Shown here: positions 32,280 to 40,929 of the stretch, piece by piece
How positions within the stretch are numbered: the stretch's first letter is position 1
How the letters are laid out: every line of letters begins with the position of its first letter
From: a virus
Virus record (IMG/VR): IMGVR_UViG_3300038424_000709
Coordinates: 1 to 64,000 of that record
Direction: 5' to 3' (one strand)
Length of the DNA stretch: 64,000 nt
The notes under the pieces: generated by a model
Told to the model about the DNA's origin: nothing
The model's input: only the letters and a program-made list of their open reading frames with translations
Database searches by the model: none
Made by a program: the position numbers and the translations under genes

Positions 32280-32576
32280 GTGGACCAGGCAACCGCCGCC
32301 CCGTGAGGGGGGGAGGAAAGTCCGAACTCCATAGGGCAGCATGCGGGGTAACGCCCCGGCACGCCGCAAGGCGTGACAACCAGCGCCACAGAGACGAGCC
32401 GGTTAGGTCCGGAGTGAAACGCGGCAAGCTTCATGCGGAGCAATCGCAAATAGGAGGGGAGGGCCTGCCCGGCCCGCATCACCCTCGGGTAGCGAGCTTG
32501 AGGCGGCCGGCGACGGCCGTCCCAGACGAATGGTTGCCACCTCGCAAGAGGGACAGAATTCGGCTTACCGGTCCAC
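32280..32576 (+). ncRNA. rnpB: RNase P RNA (bacterial type)
   Basis: About 297 nt. Conserved blocks appear in order: GAGGAAAGTCC with CTCCATAGGGCA, GGGTAACGCCC, CCACAGAGACGA, GAGTGAAACGCGGCAA, GGAGCAATCGCAAATAGG, GGGTAGCGAGCTTGAG, and AGACGAATGGTTGCCACC with GACAGAATTCGGCTTA. Helix P1 is GTGGACC/GGTCCAC (32280-32286 with 32570-32576) and P2 is GGCAACC/GGTTGCC (32288-32294 with 32532-32538). P3 is a very short hairpin, and the region that holds P13/P14 in E. coli is reduced, so the RNA is smaller than the roughly 380-nt standard. It is the catalytic RNA that removes 5' leaders from tRNAs, here placed among its own substrates. Confidence 0.95.
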
Positions 32577-32577
32577 G

Positions 32578-32593
32578 AATTTTTCGGTATTGT
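32578..32593 (+). promoter_or_regulatory. promoter-like box after RNase P RNA
   Basis: AATTTTTTCGG-TATTGT (hexamer 32588-32593), then GGGAGGA and the ATG at 32613. The T-run directly after P1 may also serve to end the RNase P RNA. Confidence 0.55.
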
Positions 32594-32612
32594 GCTTCGG
32601 GAGGAAACGGAC

Positions 32613-32924
32613 ATGACAAAGATGACGATCAACGAGGGGCTCACGTGGGCGAAGACGCTGGCCGAGCGGCACGCCGAGCTCCAGGGCCTGCGCAACGAGA
32701 ACTCCGCCGCACGGACGACCTATCGCGGACTGAAGGGCGACACGCCGGAGAAGGTCGAGCCGACGTACGACGTCGTGGCCCTGGACAGGCTCATATCCAA
32801 CATCGCCCGCGAGCGCCGGAAGCTGGACATGGCCATCAAGGCGACCAACGCCGTGGCGGCCATCAAGGGATACGAGCCCAACGAGGACGTCCTCGGCGAG
32901 CTCGTGCCGGCCAAGAAGGAGTAG
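32613..32924 (+). CDS. small coiled-coil protein (DIP1984-like)
   Basis: 103 residues, two long charged helices (LTWAKTLAERHAELQGLR and VALDRLISNIARERRKLDM) ending in a Val/Glu/Lys tail. The pattern resembles small helical DIP1984-family proteins of unknown role. ATG 32613 has GGGAGGA 8 nt upstream. Confidence 0.55.
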   Translation: MTKMTINEGLTWAKTLAERHAELQGLRNENSAARTTYRGLKGDTPEKVEPTYDVVALDRLISNIARERRKLDMAIKATNAVAAIKGYEPNEDVLGELVPAKKE

Positions 32925-33161
32925 GCAGCCAAGTTGACGGGGGCCGCCCGGAAGAGCGCGGCTAGTCGGAAAGCCTTACCTGGCCTCCGACGATAAAGAT
33001 AGTCGGCAGGGTTACACTGCGGGCGTGAGCCTGTTAGGGAACTGTTGGTTGTCGGTGGTTGGTGGTTCGTTTTCGCCGTTGATGATGGTTGGTAGTCCAC
33101 CACGCCGCTGACCGGCGTTGGCCCCCGGCCCAAATCTTGACTGCCGCGCCCTTAAATAGAA
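32925..33161 (+). ncRNA. 237-nt non-coding spacer with hairpins
   Basis: GTCGGAAAGCC pairs with GGCCTCCGAC (about 32968-33000) and is followed by ATAAAG, the same bases seen in the tRNA-array spacers. Downstream is a G/T-rich run (TTGGTTGTCGGTGGTTGGTG, about 33044). No supported gene before tRNA-Gly(CCC). Confidence 0.3.
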
Positions 33162-33236
<75 letters not shown>

Positions 33237-33257
33237 TTTTTTGACTTTCAGTATTAT

Positions 33258-33509
33258 ATGGTAGAGGCATCTACCATTAAGATTGAAGATATAGTGGTTC
33301 CCGACATTTGTCCAGTCCTGGGGATTCCTTTATATTTATCTAGGGGTAAAGCGGGTCCAAACTCTCCTTCTTTGGATCGCATCAACAACAGTAAAGGGTA
33401 TATTTCAGGAAACGTGTTTGTCATCTCATATCGTGCCAATGTTCTTAAAGGAGATGCAACCATTGATGAGGTGAAAATGGTATTAGACTACATGGAGAAG
33501 AACAAGTGA
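33258..33509 (+). pseudogene. C-terminal half of an HNH endonuclease, probable remnant
   Basis: 83 residues, closely matching the C-terminal half of the HNH enzyme at 10833-11471: IVVPDICPVLGIPL, SPSLDRINNSKGYISGNVFV and YRANVLKG align with its nuclease core. The N-terminal zinc and DNA-binding half is missing. The ATG touches the -10-like TATTAT (33252-33257), leaving no room for a leader. It is AT-rich and directly behind tRNA-Gly(CCC). It is likely a truncated homing gene, although the open frame and ATGA overlap with the next gene could allow expression. Confidence 0.6.
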
Positions 33510-34276
33510 AGGCACAGCTACTTTCAGATTTACATTCTGAATTCTACCCAGACCCGGTCAGGTTCCTCAAGACCATCCCCTTCGAGCCGAACCTCGATTT
33601 CCTCCTCCTTCCCGGGGACCTCGTCGTCCCCTGCCGACAAAGCCCCCAAGCCATCAAGGACGTGCTGGGCTTCCTTTCCAGCAAGGCCAGGCACGCCGTG
33701 TTCGTCGCGGGAAACCATGAGTACTACGGCGGCTCCAAGGAGGAGGCGGAGGCCGTCCTGTCCGAGGCCATGCCCCCGAACTTCCACTGGCTGCGGAACG
33801 GCGACGAGACCGTCGAGGGCGTCCGTTTCTTCGGGGGCACCCTCTGGTTCCCGCTCGACAAGGAAAACTGGTACCACAGGCACAAGCTCAACGACTTCTC
33901 TCAGATAAGGGGGTTCGCCGACTGGGTCTATACGGAGAACGGGGCCTTCCAGGAGGCCGCGTGGAGGCTCGTCCGGGAGGGCACGGTCGTGCTGTCCCAC
34001 CACGTCCCGTCCATCCTGGCCATCCATCCGCGCTACAGGGACGACAGGGAGAACCTCAACCGGTTCTTCGTCTCGGACCTCACGAGCCTGATCCTGGAGA
34101 AGCAGCCGAGGCTGTGGGTGTACGGGCACACCCACCTCCCATACGACCGCACGATGGGCGGGACCAGGGTCGTCGCGAACCCGTTCGGCTACCCCCACGA
34201 GAACAGGCTGTCCGCCTACCCCCCGGTCGTGGCGGACGTTCCGGGATCGCCATCCGGCGGTATTTGCAGCCTGTAG
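33506..34276 (+). CDS. metallophosphoesterase
   Basis: 256 residues with the full calcineurin-like set: SDLHSEF (residue 7 on), LLPGDLV, VAGNHEYYGG, VVLSHHVPS and VYGHTHLPYD. These bind two metals and hydrolyse phosphomono- or diesters. Substrate unknown; phage relatives act on nucleotides, DNA ends or RNA phosphates. It starts inside the stop of the HNH fragment (ATGA overlap), and the base composition returns to GC-rich after the first 15 codons. Confidence 0.85.
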   Translation: MKAQLLSDLHSEFYPDPVRFLKTIPFEPNLDFLLLPGDLVVPCRQSPQAIKDVLGFLSSKARHAVFVAGNHEYYGGSKEEAEAVLSEAMPPNFHWLRNGDETVEGVRFFGGTLWFPLDKENWYHRHKLNDFSQIRGFADWVYTENGAFQEAAWRLVREGTVVLSHHVPSILAIHPRYRDDRENLNRFFVSDLTSLILEKQPRLWVYGHTHLPYDRTMGGTRVVANPFGYPHENRLSAYPPVVADVPGSPSGGICSL

Positions 34277-34283
34277 GGACAGC

Positions 34284-34523
34284 ATGGTCACGCACCTGAT
34301 CCTGGCCGGAAGCTACGAGCAGTACTGCCACTGGCTCGACCTGCGCCAGCCGTGGGCCAGGCCGGAGACGGCAAGGTACGTGCCCGGCCCGGAGTCCCTG
34401 CGGGGCCTCCAGGCCGACAAGGACCACACCTACGTGCTGATCAAATACGGCACCTGGCGGGAGCGCGCCGATGCCGAGGCCATAAGGGGATATGCCGAGT
34501 CCCATGGCTTCTTCGAGAGGTGA
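34284..34523 (+). CDS. small hypothetical protein
   Basis: 79 residues, Tyr/Trp-rich (LILAGSYEQYCHWLDLRQPW), followed by an HTYVLIKYGTW strand and a helix. It follows the phosphoesterase by 7 nt. It resembles small ligand- or nucleic-acid-binding phage proteins only in general character. Confidence 0.55.
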   Translation: MVTHLILAGSYEQYCHWLDLRQPWARPETARYVPGPESLRGLQADKDHTYVLIKYGTWRERADAEAIRGYAESHGFFER

Positions 34524-34526
34524 GGG

Positions 34527-34808
34527 ATGACCCCAGACATGTTCGCCGCCATCGTCAGGAAATACGGGACCCTGCTCCCGTGCGGGGAATACGAGATTTC
34601 CGTATCCTCCGCCGAAGTCGCTGACCTGCGGGCCCGGATGCCCAGGAGCGTGGTCAGGGAATACCAGAGCCTCGTGCGGAACGCCACCTTCTTCCGCCTG
34701 TTCCAGCAGCCTCTGATCATCGACTGCGCCGCCGTGCCCGCCGAGGCCGAGCCCCCCGCCGCCCCCGTCCCCCCCACGGAGGCCCTTCCCGACCCGACCG
34801 TCCCCTAG
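34527..34808 (+). CDS. small hypothetical protein with Pro-rich tail
   Basis: 93 residues: a helical first 65 (MFAAIVRKYGTLLPCGEYEI, VREYQSLVRNATFFRLFQQP), then Pro/Ala/Glu-rich disorder. It is 3 nt after its neighbour with GAGGG as ribosome site. Function unknown. Confidence 0.55.
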   Translation: MTPDMFAAIVRKYGTLLPCGEYEISVSSAEVADLRARMPRSVVREYQSLVRNATFFRLFQQPLIIDCAAVPAEAEPPAAPVPPTEALPDPTVP

Positions 34809-34843
34809 TCCCGCGTCTTTTCGTTCCCTATTCAGGGAGGACC

Positions 34844-35419
34844 ATGCGCAACCCGCTCCTTTGCAAGAAGGCCGACGGGCCCGCCGCCGTCGGCAGGCTC
34901 GACGGGCTTGCCGCACAGCTATGGAAGGCCATCTTTGCCGGGGGCGGGGACGCCCGCGCCGCCTTCCTGGAGGCCTACCCCAAGCTCAAGGAGCTGCTCC
35001 TCGGCGTCTATGCCTCCCTCCCCCCATCCGCCGCCCGCCTGCAAAGGGACGTGGGCCTGGCCAAGCGGGACGTTTCCGGCTCGAAGGAGTCCGCCCGCTC
35101 CGGGGACTACGAGTCCGCCATGGCGCTCCAGCGCGCCGCCATGCTGAAGCTGAGGGGGGTCCTGGACGTCCTGGCGGGCAGGAAGGTGGCCTATGGCTAC
35201 GACATCTCCGGCGAGCTCGGGGAGATGTTCCACGGGTCCGAGGAGATAGCCAACCGGGAGAACCAGAAGCACATCGACGACACCGCCCAGCCGTTCGAGC
35301 AGCACGAGACCCCGAAAAATCCAGCCAACCTGTCGCGGGACTACCTTGCGGAAAGGGACTACCCGGCTCTGGCAAACATCAAGAACAAGAAGGTATGCTG
35401 GCCCCCGAGGACCAGGTAG
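34844..35419 (+). CDS. hypothetical helical protein
   Basis: 191 residues, helical (AAQLWKAIFAGGGDARAAFL, YESAMALQRAAMLKLRGVLD) with a polar C-terminus. A TTTTCGTTCCC-TATTCA box (about 34818-34834) and GGGAGG precede the ATG. No recognisable family. Confidence 0.55.
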   Translation: MRNPLLCKKADGPAAVGRLDGLAAQLWKAIFAGGGDARAAFLEAYPKLKELLLGVYASLPPSAARLQRDVGLAKRDVSGSKESARSGDYESAMALQRAAMLKLRGVLDVLAGRKVAYGYDISGELGEMFHGSEEIANRENQKHIDDTAQPFEQHETPKNPANLSRDYLAERDYPALANIKNKKVCWPPRTR

Positions 35420-35454
35420 GCCCCGCCTTGCGGCAAACCAAGTATTGAGACGGC

Positions 35455-38400
35455 ATGGTCAACTTCAGCGTGTGCCTGATAGGGAAGAACGCGGAGAGGA
35501 CGCTCCCGCGGCTGATCGCCTCGCTGGGGGGGTTCCTGGGACGGGGGGGCGAGGTGGTCCTTGTGGACACGGGATCCACGGACGGGACCGTGGAGGTTGG
35601 CAGGGCCGCAGGGTTCTCCGTCCATTGCGTGGGGGACAAGTTCATGTTCGACATGCCCCCCGGCATCGCGGACAAGATCAATGCCCGGTTCGTTGTGGAG
35701 GGGGAGGCCCCGATAGTCCGCCAGGGGGACAGGCTGTTCAACTATGCCGCCGCCAGGAACCATTCCGCCTTCCTGGCCACGAACGACGTCGTCTCGATGC
35801 CCGACTGCGACGAGCAATTCTCCGTGTGCGACATCGACGCCATCGAGGAGGCCGTCAGGCGGGGCTACGAGCAGATGGAGTTCCACTTCGTCTTCTCGCA
35901 CTACCCCAACGGCCAGCCGGCCGTCCAGTTCAAGCAGTGCAAGATGTACGACCGCAGGAAGATGCGCTGGCAGGGAATCGTCCACGAGGTCCTGGTGGGC
36001 GAGGCCGAGCGCACCTACCTCCCCCCGAGTGTCCTCCTCCTGGAGCACTTCCAGTTGCCCGACAACGACCCGCACAGGGACCGCTACCTCGCCGGGCTGG
36101 CGCTCGACTGCTACCTCAACCAGGGCAACGACCGGAACTCCCACTACCTCGGGCGCGAGCTCCTGTGGAGGGGAAGGCCGAAGTCCGCCATCAAGGAGCT
36201 GGCCCGCCACGTCGCTATGAACCGGTGGGCGCAGGAGAGGGGCCAGTCGCTGGTGTTCATCGGGGACGCATGGATGGCGCTCGGGGAGGAGGGGAAGGCA
36301 CTCGACTCCTGGCACAGGGCGTTCCTGGCGGACGGGACGCGCAGGGAGCCGCTGCTCCGCCTCGCCGACCATTACTGGAGGAAGAACGACCCGCAGAAGG
36401 TCGCCTGCTACTGCTCGGCGGCCCTGGAGATACCCCCGAACGACTGCTACTGCAACCTCGGGGCGCACTACACCTACGAGCCGCACGAGAAGCTGTACTG
36501 GGCGCTGTGGTGGCTCGGCGACAAGGCGCGGTCGAAGGAGCACTACGACAAGGCGTTCGCCTACGACCCGGCCAACCCGAAGTACCAGGCTGAAAGGCAG
36601 TTCTACTATCCCCGGGACTACGAGTACAAGGACCAGGGCATCGAGGGGTGGATGAGCATCGGCGAGCTCAACTGGCTCTACGAGAAGGCCAAGGGGATGG
36701 ACAGCGTCCTGGAGCTGGGGAGCTGGAAGGGGAGGAGCACCCACGCCCTGCTGTCCGGGTGCAAGGGCACGGTGACGTGCGTCGACACCTTCCAGGGCTC
36801 CGTGGACCCGAGGGACCAGACCAACGCCATGGCGAAGGCGGAGGACATCTTCGCCACGTTCACGAAGAACGTCGGGCACTTCAAGAACCTCGAAGTCCTG
36901 CGCATGACGAGCCGCGAGGCCGCCGCCAAGTGCGCCGTCGAGGGGCGCAGGTTCGGCATGGTGTTCATCGACGCCGGGCACACCAAGGAGGAGGTCAAGG
37001 AGGACATCGGGCTGTGGCGGGACATGGCCGATGTCGTCCTGTCGGGGCACGACTACCTCCCCGGCACCTGGATGGGCGTCTGCGAGGCGGTGGACGAGTG
37101 TGTCCCGGGGACGGAAAAGTGCGAGAGCATCTGGTTCAAGGAGACGAGGTCCGAGCCGCCCGACAGGATTCCCAGGCGCATCTTCACCGTCTGGCTCTCC
37201 GAGGACGGAAGCATGCCGGACCTCGTGAGGAAGTGCATCGCCAGCCAGAGGGCGGTCGAGGGATACGAGCACCACGTCATCGGACTGGGCGACTGCCCGA
37301 AGGGCATCCCCTACCTGGACGCCGCCATCGGGGCCAAGAAATGGGTCAAGGCGTGCGACTACGTCCGCATACACGAGCTGATCGAGCGGGGCGGCATATA
37401 CTGCGACGCCGACGTGGAGATCCTCCCCGGCAAGGATTTCCGCGGGCTGCTCCGCCGCTCGCTGTTCGCTGGGCGGGAGGAGAACGGCTTCGTGTCCACC
37501 GCCGTCATGGGGGCGGAGCCGGGGCATCCGCTCCTCAAAGCGCACCTGGAGGAGGTCGTAGCCAAGTTCAGGGGGGACGACGACAAGAACTTCGAGTCCT
37601 CCCTGGAGATCATCACCCCCCGCATCCTGGCCGCCGCCAGCAAGGACGAGGGCATCCTCGTGTGCATTCCGGAGGTCTTCTACCCCTACAACCACCAGAC
37701 CGGCAGGACCAACGTCACCAGCCATAGCATTACCTTCCACCATTTCCTGAAGTCGTGGGTCAAGGAGCCCGGGTCCGCCAGCCTGGGCAGGGCCCCCATA
37801 CCCAGGAGGATCTTCAACATATGGCTGTCCGAGGACGGGGGCATCCCGCCCGCCATGGGGAAGTGCCTGGCCACGCAGAGGGCGATGGGGGGGTACGAGC
37901 ACCAGGTCCTCACCCTCAAGGACCTGCCCAGGGGAATCCCCTACATGGACGCCGGTGTGGCTGCTAAAAAATGGGTCAACGTCTCGGACTACTGGCGGCT
38001 CCACGAGCTGGCGGAACGCGGGGGAATCTACTGCGACCTGGACGAGGAGGTCCTTCCCGGCAGGAGCTTCGACGACATGCTGGGCCATTCGCTCTTCGTG
38101 GGCACGGGGGAGGACGGATGGGTCGGGAACTCCCCCATCGGCTCGATCCCGAACCATCCTTTGATCCGGGAGCAGATGAGGCTCATGGAGAGCAAATTCA
38201 AGGGGGACGAGGACTTCCCCTTCGCGGCCGCGACGGAGGTCTTCACCCCCCTGGTAAAGGAGGGCGGGAGCGGGCATCCGGGCGTGGCGGTCTATCCCCC
38301 GGAGTACTTCACGCCCTACAACCACCGGACTGGCACCATCAACGTCACCCCCAACACGAGGCTCTTCCACCACTGCATGAAGTCGTGGGTCGACGCCGCC

Positions 38401-38997
38401 CACTACAGCAAGAAGGACTACCTGCCCCGCGTCGCCTTCGTCATCCCCGCCCTGGGAAGGCCGGAGGGGTTGAGGCGGTGCGTGGACTCGATAGATGGGC
38501 TGTACTACCCGAAGCACCTCGTCACGATCCTGGTGGACGGCACCACCGACACCGTGCCCGTGAAGGTCAACCGGATGTGCAGGGCCGCCGAGGCCGCCGC
38601 CTTCTTCTTCGCCGCCGACGACGTGGAGTTCTCCGACCCGTGGTGTCTCTACCGGGCGGCGCTGTCGTCAAGGGAGCACGGGCTCGTGGCGGTCAACACG
38701 GGCCCCCTGCTCCCGGACGGGGGAAACGCCTGTGAGCACTTTCTCATCCGCAAGGACCTGTTCGACAGGCTCGGGGAGGTCTTTTCCGAGAGATTCCACC
38801 ACGTGGGGTGCGACAACCTCCTCTGGGCCAAGGCGTCGAGGCTCGGGGAGGCGTTCAGGGACGAATCCGCCAGGCTGACCCACCACCATTTCACCAAGGG
38901 GGCCTCGATGGACGAGACCTACCGGAAGGGGTGGTCGCAGGTCGAGCGGGACCGTGCCGTGCTGAAAGAGGAGCTGGAAAAGCTGGATAAAGCATAA
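35455..38997 (+). CDS. five-domain glycosyltransferase/methyltransferase fusion
   Basis: 1180 residues. Domain 1 (1-230) is a GT2 glycosyltransferase (FSVCLIGKNAERTLPRLIAS, LVDTGSTDGTVEV), followed by TPR-like helices to about 390. Domain 2 (about 398-560) is a SAM methyltransferase of the Methyltransf_24 type (VLELGSWKGRSTHALL, FGMVFIDAGHTKEEVKED). Domains 3 and 4 (about 570-770 and 780-985) are two copies of a DXD-type sugar transferase (IPRRIF-WLSEDG; YCDADVEILPG and YCDLDEEVLPG). Domain 5 (from 989) is a GT2-like fold starting RVAFVIPALGRPEGLRRCVD. It could build or methylate a surface glycan on virion or host, or modify DNA bases. The fibre gene lies downstream. Confidence 0.85.
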   Translation: MVNFSVCLIGKNAERTLPRLIASLGGFLGRGGEVVLVDTGSTDGTVEVGRAAGFSVHCVGDKFMFDMPPGIADKINARFVVEGEAPIVRQGDRLFNYAAARNHSAFLATNDVVSMPDCDEQFSVCDIDAIEEAVRRGYEQMEFHFVFSHYPNGQPAVQFKQCKMYDRRKMRWQGIVHEVLVGEAERTYLPPSVLLLEHFQLPDNDPHRDRYLAGLALDCYLNQGNDRNSHYLGRELLWRGRPKSAIKELARHVAMNRWAQERGQSLVFIGDAWMALGEEGKALDSWHRAFLADGTRREPLLRLADHYWRKNDPQKVACYCSAALEIPPNDCYCNLGAHYTYEPHEKLYWALWWLGDKARSKEHYDKAFAYDPANPKYQAERQFYYPRDYEYKDQGIEGWMSIGELNWLYEKAKGMDSVLELGSWKGRSTHALLSGCKGTVTCVDTFQGSVDPRDQTNAMAKAEDIFATFTKNVGHFKNLEVLRMTSREAAAKCAVEGRRFGMVFIDAGHTKEEVKEDIGLWRDMADVVLSGHDYLPGTWMGVCEAVDECVPGTEKCESIWFKETRSEPPDRIPRRIFTVWLSEDGSMPDLVRKCIASQRAVEGYEHHVIGLGDCPKGIPYLDAAIGAKKWVKACDYVRIHELIERGGIYCDADVEILPGKDFRGLLRRSLFAGREENGFVSTAVMGAEPGHPLLKAHLEEVVAKFRGDDDKNFESSLEIITPRILAAASKDEGILVCIPEVFYPYNHQTGRTNVTSHSITFHHFLKSWVKEPGSASLGRAPIPRRIFNIWLSEDGGIPPAMGKCLATQRAMGGYEHQVLTLKDLPRGIPYMDAGVAAKKWVNVSDYWRLHELAERGGIYCDLDEEVLPGRSFDDMLGHSLFVGTGEDGWVGNSPIGSIPNHPLIREQMRLMESKFKGDEDFPFAAATEVFTPLVKEGGSGHPGVAVYPPEYFTPYNHRTGTINVTPNTRLFHHCMKSWVDAAHYSKKDYLPRVAFVIPALGRPEGLRRCVDSIDGLYYPKHLVTILVDGTTDTVPVKVNRMCRAAEAAAFFFAADDVEFSDPWCLYRAALSSREHGLVAVNTGPLLPDGGNACEHFLIRKDLFDRLGEVFSERFHHVGCDNLLWAKASRLGEAFRDESARLTHHHFTKGASMDETYRKGWSQVERDRAVLKEELEKLDKA

Positions 38998-39168
38998 CTC
39001 CTTTGTTTTCTTATTCCAACCATAAATATACCGACTACGCATCCCATAGGTGAGGGGACGTTCTAGTTGGCCATCCTTTCGAATGGAACTCAATGCTGGG
39101 CAACGACGCCCGACATCTCCGTCCCTGCCGACTCGCCATAAGCCGTTCCGCCTAAGGAGGCAAACCAA
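38998..39168 (+). other. 171-nt intergenic leader before the fibre gene
   Basis: AT-rich beginning (TTATTCCAACCATAAATATA at 39011-39030) gives the best promoter-like sequence. No hairpin terminator is evident after the fusion gene. CTAAGGAGG (39152-39160) is the ribosome site. Confidence 0.35.
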
Positions 39169-40767
39169 ATGGGCAGCGTATATTCTGCAGGTCTAAGTAT
39201 TCCAATCAACGGTAGCTTTTCGGAAAGCGGGCTACTTCAGTTTTCAACTACTCCCATGTCCTGGAGGGGGTATCTGACCTACCCCAAGTACTCCGTCGTG
39301 AGCTATGGCGGGCTTCTTTGGGTATCGACTATGGACAGCAACTTAGGCAACGTGCCCGATCCCGGAGCAAATCTGCTGGGTCCATGGTTCCCAATCCCCA
39401 ACGCTCTGAGTAGCGAGGGAACGCTCCTGATTGCGGTCACTGAGTGGACAGACTATACCTACAACTTGTACGAAGTAGTGATGTACCAAGGAAATGCATA
39501 CATATCCACCATCGACGGCAATCAGGGTTGTACCCCCCCAGCGGCTTGCTGGCTGCAGCTTACAGGGGCCACCGTTATACCTACTCCATTTCTGGATTCT
39601 TTCTATCCCTACATGAACGTCATTACCTGGGTCCCACCAGCGTACAGTCCTACTACGACCTACGGCTCGGGCAACGTTGTATCGTACAATGGAGACACGT
39701 TCGTTTCGGTGCGGTTTAACAACATAGGGAATGCCCCCCCTGACGGAGCGATGTCAGGAATTGCTGGTCTTGTGGGCTCCTTCTTCATGGGTGAGTGGTC
39801 GTCCACAATCACCTACGTCACCGGGCAGATGGTTTCCCACAACTCGTCAATCTGGCAGGCGCTTACAGCCAGCACCAACTCCGTTCCCTCGGCAGGCAAT
39901 ACTAACTGGGGGAGCATGGGGGCATCGGGCGCATTTAAGGGCTCGTGGGCATCGGGCAATGCTTACACCGTTGGGCAGGTGGTGAGCTTCCAGAGCCAGT
40001 ATAGCTGTGATGTCTACGGCTGCCTTACCAACAACTCCAACGAGGAGCCCGACAAACAGCCCACCTACTGGGCAAATCTGTGGCAACCTGTCCAGTCCTG
40101 GATACCCTTTGGTTCCACTGTCGTTCATGGCATAGCAAGCACCCCTCTCTGGCAATGGGACCCCACAGTTTCCTACAGTAAATTCAGCATGGTAGTCTGT
40201 GGCGGCTCCCCGTGGATCGCAACGGTGGGCGCTAACATCACTCATGCGCCCGGTTCCGACAGCTATTGGTTTCCGCTCATATATTCTGCCGCGGCACTCC
40301 AGGGCGGCGGCCTTTCGATTGGGACGGCAATTCCCGCCGTTGGCACCCATTTCTTTGCTCAGCGAGGAAGCAATCCTCCGGTGGCCATCACGACCACGGG
40401 CAATCTGGGGGTCGGCACGGCCGACCCCTCCATGTCCGGCCAAGTCGGCTCCCGGCTCACCATCAGCACCTCGACCGACGCCGCAACCGGGCTTTCCATT
40501 TTCACCGGCAGCGCCAAGCGCTTCGCTCTCAACACTCAGTCCTCGGGAGGGTTCTTATTTTATGACGGCCAAGGCGCGGTTTGGAACCCCGGGCTATCGC
40601 AAGTCGGCGGCAACGTCGGCATCGGGACGACCACCCCGCACTCGAAGCTGGCCGTAGCGGGGCTGCCCGCATACGCCAACAACGCGGCGGCGATCACGGG
40701 AGGGCTGGCGGCCGGGGACTTCTACCGGACGGGCGGCAACCCGGACTACGTCTGCGTCGTCCACTAG
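39169..40767 (+). CDS. tail fibre/adhesin with repeated CBM-like modules
   Basis: 532 residues, less GC-rich than most genes here. The first 380 hold repeats of the form W-x-Y-x-x-G-x-x-V-x-x-x-G-x-x-W, for example WSSTITYVTGQMVSHNSSIW and WASGNAYTVGQVVSFQSQ, as in CBM5/12-type chitin or glycan-binding modules of phage fibres. The C-terminal 150 have the NLGVGTADPS and GNVGIGTTTPHSKLAV repeats common at the tips of tail fibres. It likely binds host surface glycans. It lies after the glycosyltransferase fusion and ends at a strong terminator. Confidence 0.75.
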   Translation: MGSVYSAGLSIPINGSFSESGLLQFSTTPMSWRGYLTYPKYSVVSYGGLLWVSTMDSNLGNVPDPGANLLGPWFPIPNALSSEGTLLIAVTEWTDYTYNLYEVVMYQGNAYISTIDGNQGCTPPAACWLQLTGATVIPTPFLDSFYPYMNVITWVPPAYSPTTTYGSGNVVSYNGDTFVSVRFNNIGNAPPDGAMSGIAGLVGSFFMGEWSSTITYVTGQMVSHNSSIWQALTASTNSVPSAGNTNWGSMGASGAFKGSWASGNAYTVGQVVSFQSQYSCDVYGCLTNNSNEEPDKQPTYWANLWQPVQSWIPFGSTVVHGIASTPLWQWDPTVSYSKFSMVVCGGSPWIATVGANITHAPGSDSYWFPLIYSAAALQGGGLSIGTAIPAVGTHFFAQRGSNPPVAITTTGNLGVGTADPSMSGQVGSRLTISTSTDAATGLSIFTGSAKRFALNTQSSGGFLFYDGQGAVWNPGLSQVGGNVGIGTTTPHSKLAVAGLPAYANNAAAITGGLAAGDFYRTGGNPDYVCVVH

Positions 40768-40808
40768 CCATCCGTATCGTAATCCCGTCGCGTTCCGACC
40801 GGATTCAG

Positions 40809-40844
40809 GCGGCAGGGCCCCTCGGGGCCTTGCCGCATTTTTTT
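40809..40844 (+). terminator. rho-independent terminator of the fibre gene
   Basis: A 12-bp stem GCGGCAGGGCCC / GGGCCTTGCCGC with a short loop is followed by seven T (40838-40844). Confidence 0.9.
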
Positions 40845-40929
40845 GCTTCCTTCGTCCCAAATCTCGCCTATTGCCTATCTTTTTTAGTGGCACAAGCTCC
40901 TCGTATCGAGGTAACGCGGAAGGACGGTA

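Noticed and set aside
33044-33066. G-quadruplex in the G/T-rich run
   Set aside because: Only GG doublets are available. A two-layer quadruplex is too weak to claim from sequence.
35359-38517. 1052-codon minus-strand open frame opposite the glycosyltransferase fusion
   Set aside because: The plus-strand frame has clear domains. The minus frame is low-complexity Val/Leu/Arg/Gly without motifs.
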